A DNA stretch of 64,000 nucleotides from DASRHT01 sp035293765 (GCA_035293765.1 DATGMF010000010.1:62001-126000), one strand, 5' to 3'; counted from the stretch's first letter, positions 27,372 through 36,813 are shown. The notes: generated by a model not told the origin, from the letters alone. A program made the numbers and translations.

Positions 27372-27985
27372 GGCAGTTTCCTTCTATCCTCGTCCTGCTC
27401 TTCATCAACCAGCAAGACCGGGCGTTCGGTATGGGTAGTACCGAGGCCGACAGCGGCGGCGCTGGCCTCTGAGCCATCGAAGACATGTTGTACTTGCGGG
27501 ACCGGCTGCGCGGCCTCTGTGGGCGCGGGATCAGCCCAGACCTCATTGGAGCCAATGGTTGCCTGCCCCTCAGGTTCAAGCAACTGTTCCTTATGATAGA
27601 CCAGATCCTCTGGATAGTAGGCGGCCAACTTGTAGTTCTGCTCCAGCGTGATTGCGCCGGTGGGGCAGGCAGCCTGGCAGTAGCCACAGAAGATGCAACG
27701 CAGCATATTTACATCGAAGACTTTCGCGTACCGTTCGCCGGTGGAGACGCGATTCTCTTCTGTGTTCTCTTCGGCCTCAATGTAGATGGCGTCCGCCGGG
27801 CACGCGCCCGCGCAGAGGTAGCAGCCAACGCAGCGTTCCAGGCCGTTCTCGTAGCGGTGCAACACATGGCGGCCCCGGAAGCGCGGCGGCAGCGGACGCT
27901 CCTCCTCTGGATAAGAGATGGTTGTCGGCTTCTTACCTATATTTTTCAGGGTCGTTGCCATCCCCTTGATGATGTCAAAAGACAT
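27368..27985 (-). CDS. nuoI: NADH-quinone oxidoreductase subunit I (2x 4Fe-4S)
   Basis: A 205-residue ferredoxin-type subunit with two 4Fe-4S motifs, CVGCYLCAGACPADAI and CIFCGYCQAACPTGAI near residues 60 and 100, which carry electrons toward the quinone. The C-terminal ~70 residues are an extra acidic, Ala/Pro-rich tail. AAAGGAG 7 bases before the ATG at 27985 fixes the start. A 393-base, repeat-filled gap separates it from nuoH in the same direction. Confidence 0.94.
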   Translation of the reverse strand: MSFDIIKGMATTLKNIGKKPTTISYPEEERPLPPRFRGRHVLHRYENGLERCVGCYLCAGACPADAIYIEAEENTEENRVSTGERYAKVFDVNMLRCIFCGYCQAACPTGAITLEQNYKLAAYYPEDLVYHKEQLLEPEGQATIGSNEVWADPAPTEAAQPVPQVQHVFDGSEASAAAVGLGTTHTERPVLLVDEEQDEDRRKLP

Positions 27986-28011
27986 TATTGACTCCTTTAG
28001 GAGGAACAGAT

Positions 28012-28368
28012 GCAAGACCTGCCCCTACCTTTTATCGCACACTCGAATCATACCAAAGTCGGGTACTCTTGTCACCCTACAGAGAGTGATCCCGTAGGGA
28101 CGCGGTTCACCACGTCCGCTTTAGCGCCACATTCTTCCTCCCCAAAGGATGGCAGTAAACTGGACGCGCTCAAGCTCGTCGCTACAGAGCACCGCAGCAG
28201 GGCAAGCGCAAGGCATTGCCCCTACCCATCCATTCTGCCGTCCCGACCTGATTTATCGCGTCCGGTTGACCGCCCTGCCGCATCCATCCTCGTACCAATC
28301 CTGGAGGGGTGCCCTATGGCGGGCTGCCACGATGGCGGATGGGTAGGGGCAATCCCTCGCGGTTGCCC
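28012..28368. repeat. Repeat-filled gap between nuoH and nuoI
   Basis: The 393 bases between nuoI and nuoH hold at least six palindromic elements or halves: type E half at 28012-28028, type B at 28094-28117, type C-like at 28162-28185, type A at 28200-28225, type B-like at 28242-28263 and type A at 28343-28368. They point in both directions. No gene was seen. Confidence 0.82.
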
Positions 28369-28378
28369 TGGCTATTCC

Positions 28379-29614
28379 TCACACCTGGACTGCTTTCTGG
28401 CTCTGCTGCTCCTGCTCTCCTTTACTTTCACTTACGACGGGCGAGCTGATGCGCTCGAATTTTGCCAGGCGTACGGAGGAGGGCAGCACTTCGACGCCCT
28501 GCTTCTCTTCGTAGCGAATACCCTTTAACACTCCACGGCGCTGGATGCCGAAGAGGAGTGCGCCAATGATTGCCAGACCGACGATGCAATTGATCCACCA
28601 GGGCAGACCCAACGCGACTATCGTTGCCGTGACGACGGCATTGAGTACGGCCAATGGCAGCAGGATTTGCCAGCCGAGACGCATCAGGCGGTCATAGCGA
28701 ATGCGCGGCAGGGTGGCGCGCAGCCAGATGAAGAGGAACAGGAAAAGACATACTTTGACCAGAAAGATGATAATCGACAGGCCCGGAATGCGTTCCAATC
28801 CGAAGAGGCTCCAACCGCCCAGGAAGAGCGTTGCAGCGACCGAACTTACGGTAATCATATTGATGTATTCAGCCATCTGGTAAAGGCTCCAGCGCAGGCC
28901 GCTATACTCGGTCAGGTAGCCGGCGGTCAGCTCCTGTTCGGCTTCCGGCAGGTCGAAGGGCGCGCGGTTGACTTCCGCTATGCCCGCGATTAGATAGATC
29001 ATAAAGCCGAGGGGCTGAGCCGCGATAAACCAGATGCCCTGGTTAAGCTGCTCATGCACGATGCTCACCATGCTCAGGGTGCCGGCCCACATCAGCACGC
29101 CGCTAAGCGCGAGGCCGAGGCTTGTTTCGTACGAGACCATCTGAGCGGCGCTACGCAGAGCGCCGAGCAGCGAGTAGCGATTACCGGAGGCCCAGCCGCC
29201 CAGGACGATGCCATAAACGGCCAGCGATGAGATTGAGAGTATCCAGAGCAGGCCCACGTTGATGTCAGCAATGACAGGGTCCCAGATGCTCGGTTTGCCC
29301 GCGACCCAGCTCGCGCCGATTGGCACCACGGCAAAGGCGCAGAGCGCAACGATGACGGAGATCACGGGAGCGATCAGGTAGACCAACTTTTTCGCCTGCG
29401 AGGGGACGATCTGTTCCTTGAAAGCCATCTTGATGGCGTCGGCAAGCGGCTGGAAAAGGCCGAACGGACCCGCGCGGTTCGGTCCCAGGCGGCCCTGGAT
29501 TTTGGCAACAACGCGCCGCTCGATCAGCGTCATGTAGGCGAAAGCTGTCAGGAGTGCGAAAATCACGATGGCGCTCTTGACGACAGCCGAGATAATCACC
29601 CAGATATCAGGCAT
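28379..29614 (-). CDS. nuoH: NADH-quinone oxidoreductase subunit H
   Basis: A 411-residue membrane subunit that, with NuoB and NuoD, forms the quinone-binding site. Signature segments are LIERRVVAKIQGRLGPNRAGPFG-like ERRVVAKIQGRLGPNRAGPF and EVNRAPFDLPEAEQELTAGY. The C-terminus carries a ~60-residue hydrophilic extension ending in a Gln/Glu-rich tail, longer than usual. The ATG at 29614 lies inside the end of nuoG and has AGGAGGTG upstream, so translation is coupled. Confidence 0.94.
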   Translation of the reverse strand: MPDIWVIISAVVKSAIVIFALLTAFAYMTLIERRVVAKIQGRLGPNRAGPFGLFQPLADAIKMAFKEQIVPSQAKKLVYLIAPVISVIVALCAFAVVPIGASWVAGKPSIWDPVIADINVGLLWILSISSLAVYGIVLGGWASGNRYSLLGALRSAAQMVSYETSLGLALSGVLMWAGTLSMVSIVHEQLNQGIWFIAAQPLGFMIYLIAGIAEVNRAPFDLPEAEQELTAGYLTEYSGLRWSLYQMAEYINMITVSSVAATLFLGGWSLFGLERIPGLSIIIFLVKVCLFLFLFIWLRATLPRIRYDRLMRLGWQILLPLAVLNAVVTATIVALGLPWWINCIVGLAIIGALLFGIQRRGVLKGIRYEEKQGVEVLPSSVRLAKFERISSPVVSESKGEQEQQSQKAVQV

Positions 29615-31763
29615 GGGCCACCTCCTGTTCTTGCGTACGTACGCCCTGCGCTCCAAGATCTTCCCAGGTCAGACCAGCATAGAAAGGATTGCTCGCCGCG
29701 ATCTCCAGCAGGATATCCTGGGGGCCATTATAGTTCCAGGGATGCCCCATAGCGTCTGCCAACTCGACCAGGATCTGCCAATCGGCCTTCGCGCCCGGCA
29801 ATGGACGCAGAGCGCGGCGGATAGCCTGGACGTGATGATCGACGTTGGTCATGCTGCCGTCTTTTTCGGCGAACGTCACGGCGGGCAGCACAACATCGGC
29901 CTGTTGCGCCGTCTCGGTCAGTGTAATATCCTGCACAACCACAAATTCGAGGGTCGAGGGTAACTCCGGCTGGGGCAGGTGACGAGCTGGATTAGCTCCC
30001 ATAATATAGAGCGCCTTGATCTGCGGATTGCTCAGCATCTCGGCGTATGCCATGCCCTTTTGCGCAGCAGGCCGGTAGCCCGGTAATGCATCCGGCAAGA
30101 CGCCCATATCGCGCGCACCCAGCGAATTAGCATCCTCAAAGAGCGGCCCAACGCCCGCGCCAGGAAGCCCAATATTGTATGTCAGCACAGCCAGCGCCTG
30201 CAAGTCCGCCGCCAGATCTTCGCAGCCAGGGTCAAGCGTCGCCATCTCATCATAAAGCATAATCGCACCCTTCGCGCTAACAATCTGCTCCGCCAGGGCC
30301 GCAAGTTGCGTCGTTACTTCCAGACCAAAGCTCTCTTGAGCGGCTTTGATCGCTTTTTCCTGCGACTGTATGCCTGCTTTAACCTCAGCATCTGGCTTGA
30401 CCGCGCTATTATTCAGTGCCTGCTGGAGCAGCATTTTCGCCGCCATGCCTGCGCCATGTTCAGGAATAGTAATCTTGCTGGCGGCAAAGCGATCAAGCTC
30501 GGTTGGCTGCGAGTTGACGATGTAGATGCGCGCGCCCTGCTTCATGGCTTTTTTGAAGCGCAGATTGAGAATCGGTTGGCGCTGGTAGGGATCGGATGCG
30601 ATCAGCACGATATGCGAGGCTTTCTCAAGCTCTGCGATACTATTAGTCATCATCCACGGCCTGCCGGTCAGCTTATCACGCGGCCCCTCGAATCGTCCGT
30701 GATGGTGATCGATATTCGGCGTTCCCACGACTTCCCGTATGAGCCTCTGGAAGAGATAAGATTCTTCGTTGGTGACGCGGGTTGAGCCGATGCCGCCGAT
30801 TGACTGCGCGCCATGCTGGGCGGAGATATCTTTGAGACGAATGGCGATATGCTGGTAGGCTTCGTCCCAGGTCGTTGGGACGAGGTTGCCATTGCGCCTG
30901 ATCATCGGTGTACGCAAGCGCAGCGGACTGTTCACAAAGCCGAATTCCCAGCGCCCACGGTTACACAGCCAGCCGTCATCGATCTCGTCATTGGTACGCG
31001 ACATCAGGCGCATGATTTTATCAACGCGCACATCGACCAGCGCATTGCAACCAACGCTACAGTTGTTGCAGACGCTCGGCACGCGTTTCAGTTCCCACGG
31101 GCGCGCTTTGAAGCGATAGCTGCTGGCGGTCAACGCGCCGACCGGACAAATCTCAACGGTATTGCCGGAGAAAACCGAGTCAAAGGCGTGGTCGGGAGCC
31201 GTGCCGACCTCCATTTTATAGCCGCGCGAGATCATCACCAGGCCGTTATCCATCGAAATCTCAGAGCTAAAGCGGGTGCAGCGCTGGCATAAAATACAAC
31301 GTTCGCGATCCAGCATAATGTCTTTGCTGATCGGAATGGGCTTCTGGTAGTGGCGTTTATAGAGGTCAAAGCGCGTTTTGCCGGGTCCGTGGCGCAGGGT
31401 GAAATCTTGCAGATCGCACTCGCCGCCTTTGTCGCAGATGGGGCAATCGAGCGGATGATTGATCAGCAGGAACTCCAGCGTGCCACGACGGGCCTTGAGC
31501 ACCTTCTCCGTCTGAGTATGCACAACCATTCCTTCGCTGACAGGCGTGGTGCAGGCAGTCTGCGGGGGTTTCGGCAGCTTCTCAATCTCCACGAAGCACA
31601 TGCGGCACGCGCCCAACGGCGGCATTTTGGGATGATAGCAGTAGATTGGCACCTCTATCCCCGCCTTTTTGGCCGCAGCCCACACCAGCGTACCCGCCGG
31701 GACCTCGACAGGAATGCCATCGATGGTCAGGTGGACCAGTTCTTCTTGTTTTTCTTCTGGCAT
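29607..31763 (-). CDS. nuoG: NADH-quinone oxidoreductase subunit G (Fe-S)
   Basis: A 718-residue peripheral subunit. An N-terminal 2Fe-2S ferredoxin domain (CYHPKMPPLGACRMC) is followed by the His-Cys cluster region (CPICDKGGECDLQ), a 4Fe-4S motif (CILCQRCTRF) and a molybdopterin-oxidoreductase-like domain with its own CNNCSVGC cluster near residue 230. No molybdopterin is expected. It passes electrons from NuoF to NuoI. It follows nuoF by 14 bases and overlaps the start of nuoH. Confidence 0.94.
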   Translation of the reverse strand: MPEEKQEELVHLTIDGIPVEVPAGTLVWAAAKKAGIEVPIYCYHPKMPPLGACRMCFVEIEKLPKPPQTACTTPVSEGMVVHTQTEKVLKARRGTLEFLLINHPLDCPICDKGGECDLQDFTLRHGPGKTRFDLYKRHYQKPIPISKDIMLDRERCILCQRCTRFSSEISMDNGLVMISRGYKMEVGTAPDHAFDSVFSGNTVEICPVGALTASSYRFKARPWELKRVPSVCNNCSVGCNALVDVRVDKIMRLMSRTNDEIDDGWLCNRGRWEFGFVNSPLRLRTPMIRRNGNLVPTTWDEAYQHIAIRLKDISAQHGAQSIGGIGSTRVTNEESYLFQRLIREVVGTPNIDHHHGRFEGPRDKLTGRPWMMTNSIAELEKASHIVLIASDPYQRQPILNLRFKKAMKQGARIYIVNSQPTELDRFAASKITIPEHGAGMAAKMLLQQALNNSAVKPDAEVKAGIQSQEKAIKAAQESFGLEVTTQLAALAEQIVSAKGAIMLYDEMATLDPGCEDLAADLQALAVLTYNIGLPGAGVGPLFEDANSLGARDMGVLPDALPGYRPAAQKGMAYAEMLSNPQIKALYIMGANPARHLPQPELPSTLEFVVVQDITLTETAQQADVVLPAVTFAEKDGSMTNVDHHVQAIRRALRPLPGAKADWQILVELADAMGHPWNYNGPQDILLEIAASNPFYAGLTWEDLGAQGVRTQEQEVAHA

Positions 31764-31777
31764 AATTTTTCTACCGT

Positions 31778-33079
31778 TTATCTAGCAGGTAAAACAACGT
31801 TATTTTGTGTTGCACCAACCATGCAGTGCCCATGCTTGACATGATATTCGAATTCTTCGCGGAAGAGCTTGATGCCGCTGGTGATTGAACTGGTGGCGGC
31901 ATCACCCAGGGGGCAGAATGACTTACCGCTGATATTATCGCAAATATCCATCAGCAGATCGACATCTTTCTCCCTGCCATGTCCGTGCTCAAGCCGTTCG
32001 AGGATCTCGGTCATCCAGTAAGTACCTTCGCGACAGGGCGTGCATTTGCCACACGACTCGTCGCGATAGAACTCGGTCATGCGCAAAATAGCGCCAACGA
32101 TGCAGGTATCCTCGTCGAGCACGATAACGCCTCCTGAACCAAGCATCGAGCCTGCTGCGGCGATGGCTTCAAAGTCCAGCGTGGTATCTACTTTGTCCGG
32201 GCCAAGTATAAATGTTGATGAACCACCAGGGATGATTGCTTTCAGGTTTTTATTGCCCCGGATGCCGCCGCCGTACTGCTCATCGTAAATCAGTGTGCGC
32301 AGGGGCGTTCCGAGGGGCAATTCGTAATTACCTGGTTTGTTGACATGGCCGCTCAGACAGAAAATACGCGTGCCTTTGCTCTTCTCGGTACCGAAGCTGG
32401 CGTACCATTCGGCGCCGTTCTCGACAATCGCCGGAATGGTAGAGAGCGTCTCGCAGTTGTTGATCACGGTGGGGCCGCCATAGAGGCCGATCACCGCGGG
32501 GAATGGTGGCTTCAGGCGAGGATAGCCGCGCCTGCCTTCCAGCGATTCCATCAGGGCGCTCTCTTCTCCGCAAATATACGCGCCCGCGCCGCGATGTACG
32601 ATCACTTCCAGGCTATAGTCGCTGCCCAGGATATTTTTGCCGATCAGCCCGGCATCGTACGCCTCCTGCACCGCCCGCTCAACCTGCCGACCGGCCAGCG
32701 CCAGTTCGCCGCGCACATAGATAAACGCGGTCGAGACGCGACAGGCGTAGCTGGTGATGATGACCCCTTCGACCAGCATATGGGGATTTTTCTCCATCAG
32801 CATGCGATCTTTGAAGGTGCCCGGCTCGCTCTCATCGGCGTTGCAGCAGAGGTAGCGCGGCTTATCGTTTTTGGCGAGGAAGCTCCATTTCATTCCGGTC
32901 GGGAAGCCAGCTCCGCCGCGCCCGCGCAACCCCGATTGCTTCACCATCTCGACAAGTTCATCCGGCTGGTACTGATTCAGCGCCTTCTCCAGCGCCTGAT
33001 AGCCCCCATGCTGGCGATAGACCGCAAGCGTATCGATCCCGGGAACATTGATATTTTTTGTAATGATCAGTTCTGGCAT
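31778..33079 (-). CDS. nuoF: NADH-quinone oxidoreductase subunit F (NADH/FMN)
   Basis: A 433-residue subunit that binds NADH and FMN and starts electron transfer. It has GLRGRGGAGFPTGMKW near residue 55, AYICGEESALMESLEG near residue 170, and the 4Fe-4S binding sequence CGKCTPCREGTYW near residue 350. AAAGGA lies 10 bases before the ATG. A short element-bearing gap separates it from nuoE. Confidence 0.95.
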   Translation of the reverse strand: MPELIITKNINVPGIDTLAVYRQHGGYQALEKALNQYQPDELVEMVKQSGLRGRGGAGFPTGMKWSFLAKNDKPRYLCCNADESEPGTFKDRMLMEKNPHMLVEGVIITSYACRVSTAFIYVRGELALAGRQVERAVQEAYDAGLIGKNILGSDYSLEVIVHRGAGAYICGEESALMESLEGRRGYPRLKPPFPAVIGLYGGPTVINNCETLSTIPAIVENGAEWYASFGTEKSKGTRIFCLSGHVNKPGNYELPLGTPLRTLIYDEQYGGGIRGNKNLKAIIPGGSSTFILGPDKVDTTLDFEAIAAAGSMLGSGGVIVLDEDTCIVGAILRMTEFYRDESCGKCTPCREGTYWMTEILERLEHGHGREKDVDLLMDICDNISGKSFCPLGDAATSSITSGIKLFREEFEYHVKHGHCMVGATQNNVVLPAR

Positions 33080-33145
33080 AGATAAATTTCCTTTAGCGCA
33101 CGTACGGACGCGCCTCCGCCCTGCAACACATGCATCTGCTAATCA

Positions 33146-33170
33146 GGACAGGGGCCAGCCCGGCCCCTAC
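33146..33170 (-). repeat. Palindromic element, type E, after nuoE
   Basis: On the minus strand GTAGGGGCCGGGC opens a stem closed by GCCCCTGTCC. It directly follows the nuoE TAG at 33171-33173, giving a GTAGGTAG doubled boundary. Confidence 0.8.
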
Positions 33171-33695
33171 CTACAATCGTGCCTCCGCCTGTGATGGGGC
33201 CGGGCCTCGTGTCAGCCCCGCCTTCAGCTCTCGATCCAGCTCGTCAACCAGGGCATCGGTCGCCTCCAGCGTGAGATTTTCGACAAATTCATTATTAACC
33301 TGCAACACGGGAGCGGTACCGCACGATGCGAGGCATTCAGTCGTCAGTAATGTATAATTGCCGTCGGGCGTCGTCTCACCGCGTTTAATGCCCAGTCGCT
33401 GCTCAAGGTGCTCCACCAGCTTATCACAGTTGCGCAAATAACACGAGATGCTCGTACAAACCTTGATCACCTTTTTCCCGGGTTGCTGCTGGTGATACAT
33501 TGTATAGAAGGTAGCCACGCTCTCCACATCGTCAACCGTCATACCAATCGCGTCGGCAACCGCTTGCAGCCCCTCCTGTGTGATATAGCCTTCCTCTTGC
33601 TGCGCGATGTAGAGCGCGGGCATCACCGCCGAGCGAGCTACGGGGTAGCGGGCGGCGAGATTGCGCATGCGCTGTTTAGCCTGTTCTGATATCAT
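33171..33695 (-). CDS. nuoE: NADH-quinone oxidoreductase subunit E (2Fe-2S)
   Basis: A 174-residue thioredoxin-fold subunit with a 2Fe-2S cluster held by CTSISCYLRNC and TTECLASCGTAP (about residues 80-125). It pairs with NuoF. Its ATG overlaps the nuoD stop as ATGA. The TAG stop is followed at once by an element head. Confidence 0.93.
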   Translation of the reverse strand: MISEQAKQRMRNLAARYPVARSAVMPALYIAQQEEGYITQEGLQAVADAIGMTVDDVESVATFYTMYHQQQPGKKVIKVCTSISCYLRNCDKLVEHLEQRLGIKRGETTPDGNYTLLTTECLASCGTAPVLQVNNEFVENLTLEATDALVDELDRELKAGLTRGPAPSQAEARL

Positions 33696-34972
33696 CGATC
33701 AACCTCACCAAGAACAATATCAATACTGCCAATAGCCGCCACCACGTCCGACAGGAAGCTCCCTTCGATCATACGCGGAAGCGCCTCCAGATTAGCGAAT
33801 GAGGGGGCGCGTACATGCATACGATAGGGTTTCGCGCTCCCGTCGCTGACAATGTAGTAGCCAAGCTCGCCTTTGGGCGATTCCGTACGCGTGAACACTT
33901 CTCCCTTAGGAGGACGATAGCCTTCTGTAAATAGTTTGAAGTGGTGAATCAGCCCCTCCATACTGCCAGTAATTTGCCATTTGGGCGGCGGCGCAACTTT
34001 GGGATTGCTCACACGATACGCGCCCGTGGGCATGCCATCCAGCGCCTGATTAACGATCTTCAGGCTCTGTTCCATCTCTAACATACGCACCAGGTAGCGG
34101 TCGTACACGTCGCCATTGGAGCCGACGGGAATGTCGAAATCGAACTGCTCGTAGCCGCTATAGGGAAAGACCTTGCGAATATCCCAGACGACGCCGCTGC
34201 CGCGCAACGTCGGCCCGCTTACACCATAGGCCAGCGCATCCTCTTTGCTGAGGTATCCCACGCCCTTTGTACGCTCAAGCCAGAGCTGGTTGTTGGTAAT
34301 CAGGTCGTGGTACTCTTGCAAGCGCGCCGGGAAGATTTTCGTAAACTCGCGCACCTTCGCATCGAAGCCTTTGGGAACCTCGGCTTGCAGGCCGCCTGGA
34401 CAGATATAGCTTGTCATCAGGCGCACACCCGAAATATATTCGAAAATGTCGAGCAGCATCTCACGTTCGCGGAAACAGTAGAGGAAGACGCTCATTGCGC
34501 CCAGGTCGAGCGTATGCGTCCCCAGCCAGACGAGATGGCTGGCAATACGCTGCAACTCGGCCAGAATGACACGGACATATTTGATTTTGTCGGTTATTTC
34601 ATCTTCAATATCGAGCAGTTTCTCAATCGCCAGGGCGTATCCCAGATTGTTGCAGAGCGGGGCTAAATAGTCCATCCGGTCGGTGAGCACCAGCGCCTGG
34701 TGGTATGTTTTGGCTTCAGCGATTTTTTCGATGCCGGTGTGCAGAAAGCCAATATCGGGCACCGTTTTAACGACTGTTTCGCCCTCAATGGTCAGGATCA
34801 GCCGCAACACGCCATGCGTGCTCGGGTGCTGCGGCCCCATGTTGATGGTCATGCTATCAGCGCGCCGCTCTCCGTCTCCCTCGATGAATCGGGGAGCTAC
34901 AGCGGAGTCGGACGCGCTAAAGCTGGTCCCTACGGGGGTTGTATACTGATTCGCTATTTCTTGCTGCTGCAT
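33692..34972 (-). CDS. nuoD: NADH-quinone oxidoreductase subunit D
   Basis: A 426-residue 49-kDa-type subunit with the core of the quinone cavity. The family opening MTINMGPQHPSTHGVLRL begins only at residue 41, after an extended N-terminus. Residues 14-33 (VGTSFSASDSAVAPRFIEGD) are encoded by palindromic repeats at 34876-34933. The ATG at 34972 is chosen because AAAGGAAAA lies before it; a GTG 42 bases upstream falls in element-like sequence with no ribosome site. The stop overlaps nuoE. Confidence 0.93.
   Translation of the reverse strand: MQQQEIANQYTTPVGTSFSASDSAVAPRFIEGDGERRADSMTINMGPQHPSTHGVLRLILTIEGETVVKTVPDIGFLHTGIEKIAEAKTYHQALVLTDRMDYLAPLCNNLGYALAIEKLLDIEDEITDKIKYVRVILAELQRIASHLVWLGTHTLDLGAMSVFLYCFREREMLLDIFEYISGVRLMTSYICPGGLQAEVPKGFDAKVREFTKIFPARLQEYHDLITNNQLWLERTKGVGYLSKEDALAYGVSGPTLRGSGVVWDIRKVFPYSGYEQFDFDIPVGSNGDVYDRYLVRMLEMEQSLKIVNQALDGMPTGAYRVSNPKVAPPPKWQITGSMEGLIHHFKLFTEGYRPPKGEVFTRTESPKGELGYYIVSDGSAKPYRMHVRAPSFANLEALPRMIEGSFLSDVVAAIGSIDIVLGEVDR
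34876..34933 (-). repeat. Types C and D elements inside the nuoD N-terminus
   Basis: On the minus strand a type C head (GTAGGGACCAGCTTTAGC) from 34933 is followed by a type D core (GTAGCTCCCCGATTCATC) to 34876. Both are in the nuoD frame, so the protein starts with a repeat-derived extension. Confidence 0.82.
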
Positions 34973-35023
34973 AACTTTTCCTTTGCGCATGGATGCGATA
35001 AATCGCCTCGCCACGAAGGTTAT

Positions 35024-35656
35024 TTATGTATTTTGTGTATCTTCTTTGAGCGTGCCTGGCTCCTGATTAGGGTTGACTTTCTCGCGCCGTTCGTCCAATG
35101 TGCGACCCTGGGGAGTGCGCAGCGTTTGCTGGCCGACGCCGGGATCGATAGTATAAGGCACCTGTCCGCCCCAATGCGGCTCCGGCAGGTCAAAGCCGTT
35201 TAAGGGATAATCTTTGCGCAACGGATGGGTGGTCCAGTCCATCGGCATCAAAATACGCCGTAAGTCGGGATGACCGATAAAGGTGATGCCGAACAGGTCG
35301 TAGACCTCGCGCTCGTACCAGTTGGCGCCCGCCCATACGCCCGTCACGCTCGGCACCGCCGGATGCTCCTCACGCCGCTCACCCACGCGCAGCTTCAGGC
35401 GCACATAGCATTGATTTGGCATGGAGAGCAGTTGATAAATCACGTCGTAACGAGGAACGCGCTCAAGCCAATCCACCGCTGTCACCGTCTCAAGCAGGTC
35501 GTATTGCAGACTCTTTTTAAGATATGTGCATACATCCACCAGCGACTCTGGCCTGAGCACAAGCGTCTGCTCATCACGAAAATCAACTGCTTCGATGACC
35601 GCCTGGGGAAATCGTTTTTGCACCGTCTCGACCGTCGATGCTGCTGTTATGACCAT
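35024..35656 (-). CDS. nuoC: NADH-quinone oxidoreductase subunit C
   Basis: A 210-residue 30-kDa-type subunit. The conserved segment WYEREVYDLFGITFIGHPDL is followed by RILMPMDWTTHPLRKDYPL near residue 150. It binds NuoD in the peripheral arm and is not fused to it. AAGGAAA upstream favours the ATG at 35656; an ATG at 35680 is possible. Confidence 0.93.
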   Translation of the reverse strand: MVITAASTVETVQKRFPQAVIEAVDFRDEQTLVLRPESLVDVCTYLKKSLQYDLLETVTAVDWLERVPRYDVIYQLLSMPNQCYVRLKLRVGERREEHPAVPSVTGVWAGANWYEREVYDLFGITFIGHPDLRRILMPMDWTTHPLRKDYPLNGFDLPEPHWGGQVPYTIDPGVGQQTLRTPQGRTLDERREKVNPNQEPGTLKEDTQNT

Positions 35657-35691
35657 ATTCGTACGTTTCCTTACATTCATCCTGTCGGGCA

Positions 35692-35843
35692 GGGTAACCG
35701 CAAGGGATTGCCCCTACTGCCCCTTGCATTCATTCTGCGGGGCTGACCGGGCAACCGTAGGGACCCGATTTATCGCGTCCGCCTGTCCGCCCCTTGTATG
35801 TTATGTCGTTAAAGCACCAGAGGGCACCCGCAAGAGGTGCCCC
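35692..35843. repeat. Palindromic elements between nuoB and nuoC
   Basis: Type A at 35692-35717, type B at 35757-35780 and a type F hairpin (GGGCACC-CGCAAGA-GGTGCCC) at 35822-35843. Together they fill most of the 210-base gap in the operon. Confidence 0.82.
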
Positions 35844-35866
35844 CAGTACGCGTCTTGCGTCCTGAC

Positions 35867-36469
35867 CTATAGCCCTTCGCCTACCGGGCCAACCAGCTTG
35901 AGGCCGCTGGCCTTGAGCGGATCGGGCGGATTGGGAACGCCATCGCGGATCTTGCGCTGCAATTCGTTAAAGCCAAAAAGCAGCATGTCAGGCGTTGGCG
36001 GACAGCCGGGAATAAAGACATCGACCGGCACAATTTTATCCACTCCCTGCACAATTGCATAATTGTTAAAGACCCCGCCGCACGATGCGCAGGCGCCCAT
36101 CGAGATAACCCATTTCGGCTCGGGCATCTGGTCATAAATCTGGCGCAGGACCGGGGCCATCTTAATCGAGCAGCGCCCGGCGACGATCATCAGATCGGCC
36201 TGGCGAGGGGAGGCGCGAAAAACCTCGGCCCCAAAGCGTGCCAGGTCGAAGCGATCAGCTCCGGTTGCCATCATTTCAATGGCGCAGCAGGCCAGGCCAA
36301 AGAGAGCGGGCCAGAGCGAGGAGCTGCGTCCCCAATCGATCAACTTGCTCACCTGCGTTGTCAGGATACCGAATTCGCCATCCTTACGATGCATCTGCAA
36401 CTCGCGTCCACGCGGCGTCTGCGTGTTCGAATAGGTTTGAACCGGCTCCCAGGGGTTCGTTACTCCCAT
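35867..36469 (-). CDS. nuoB: NADH-quinone oxidoreductase subunit B (N2 cluster)
   Basis: A 200-residue subunit carrying the terminal 4Fe-4S cluster N2. The Cys pattern is complete: FGLACCAIEMMATG, VAGRCSIKMAP, GACASCGG and VFIPGCPPTPDML. It delivers electrons to quinone. The ATG lies inside the end of nuoA (10-base overlap) with AAGGGAG upstream. Confidence 0.95.
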   Translation of the reverse strand: MGVTNPWEPVQTYSNTQTPRGRELQMHRKDGEFGILTTQVSKLIDWGRSSSLWPALFGLACCAIEMMATGADRFDLARFGAEVFRASPRQADLMIVAGRCSIKMAPVLRQIYDQMPEPKWVISMGACASCGGVFNNYAIVQGVDKIVPVDVFIPGCPPTPDMLLFGFNELQRKIRDGVPNPPDPLKASGLKLVGPVGEGL

Positions 36470-36813
36470 GTAAAAGCTCCCTTCCGCCAGACATAGACAT
36501 AGCCCACCATTAAGATCAACAGAAATACGAGTAGCTCGATCAGCCCAAAAAGCTGCAACTGGCGGAGCAGCACGGCGAGGGGATAAAAAGAAACAATTTC
36601 GATATCGAAGGCAATAAAAAGCATACCCGTCAAGAGATACTTCACGGGAAAGCGCCGCCGCGGCGGCTCAATCTCTTGAATGCCACATTCGTACGGGGCC
36701 AGCTTCTCCGGCGTTGGCTTCTTAGGGCCGATAACGGTTGTAACAGCCATCACCAGAAGACCGAAGAGGACAGCCAACGTAACCAGAATAAAGATGGGGA
36801 GCGTTGTTCCCAT
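36460..36813 (-). CDS. nuoA: NADH-quinone oxidoreductase subunit A
   Basis: A 117-residue three-helix subunit with the standard KLAPYECGIQEIEPPRRRF-like loop (APYECGIQEIEPPRRRF) and FLILMVGYVYVWRKGAF end. First gene of the operon; the start has GAAGGG upstream and follows a ~125-base leader from the promoter at 36946-36974. Confidence 0.95.
   Translation of the reverse strand: MGTTLPIFILVTLAVLFGLLVMAVTTVIGPKKPTPEKLAPYECGIQEIEPPRRRFPVKYLLTGMLFIAFDIEIVSFYPLAVLLRQLQLFGLIELLVFLLILMVGYVYVWRKGAFTWE

Noticed and set aside
28012..28368. Possible CRISPR array because of clustered repeats
   Set aside because: Units differ in type and direction, spacing is irregular and no cas genes occur.
34973..35014. 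Longer nuoD start at GTG 35014
   Set aside because: The extra residues (ARRFIAS) come from element-like sequence, and a good ribosome site lies before ATG 34972.
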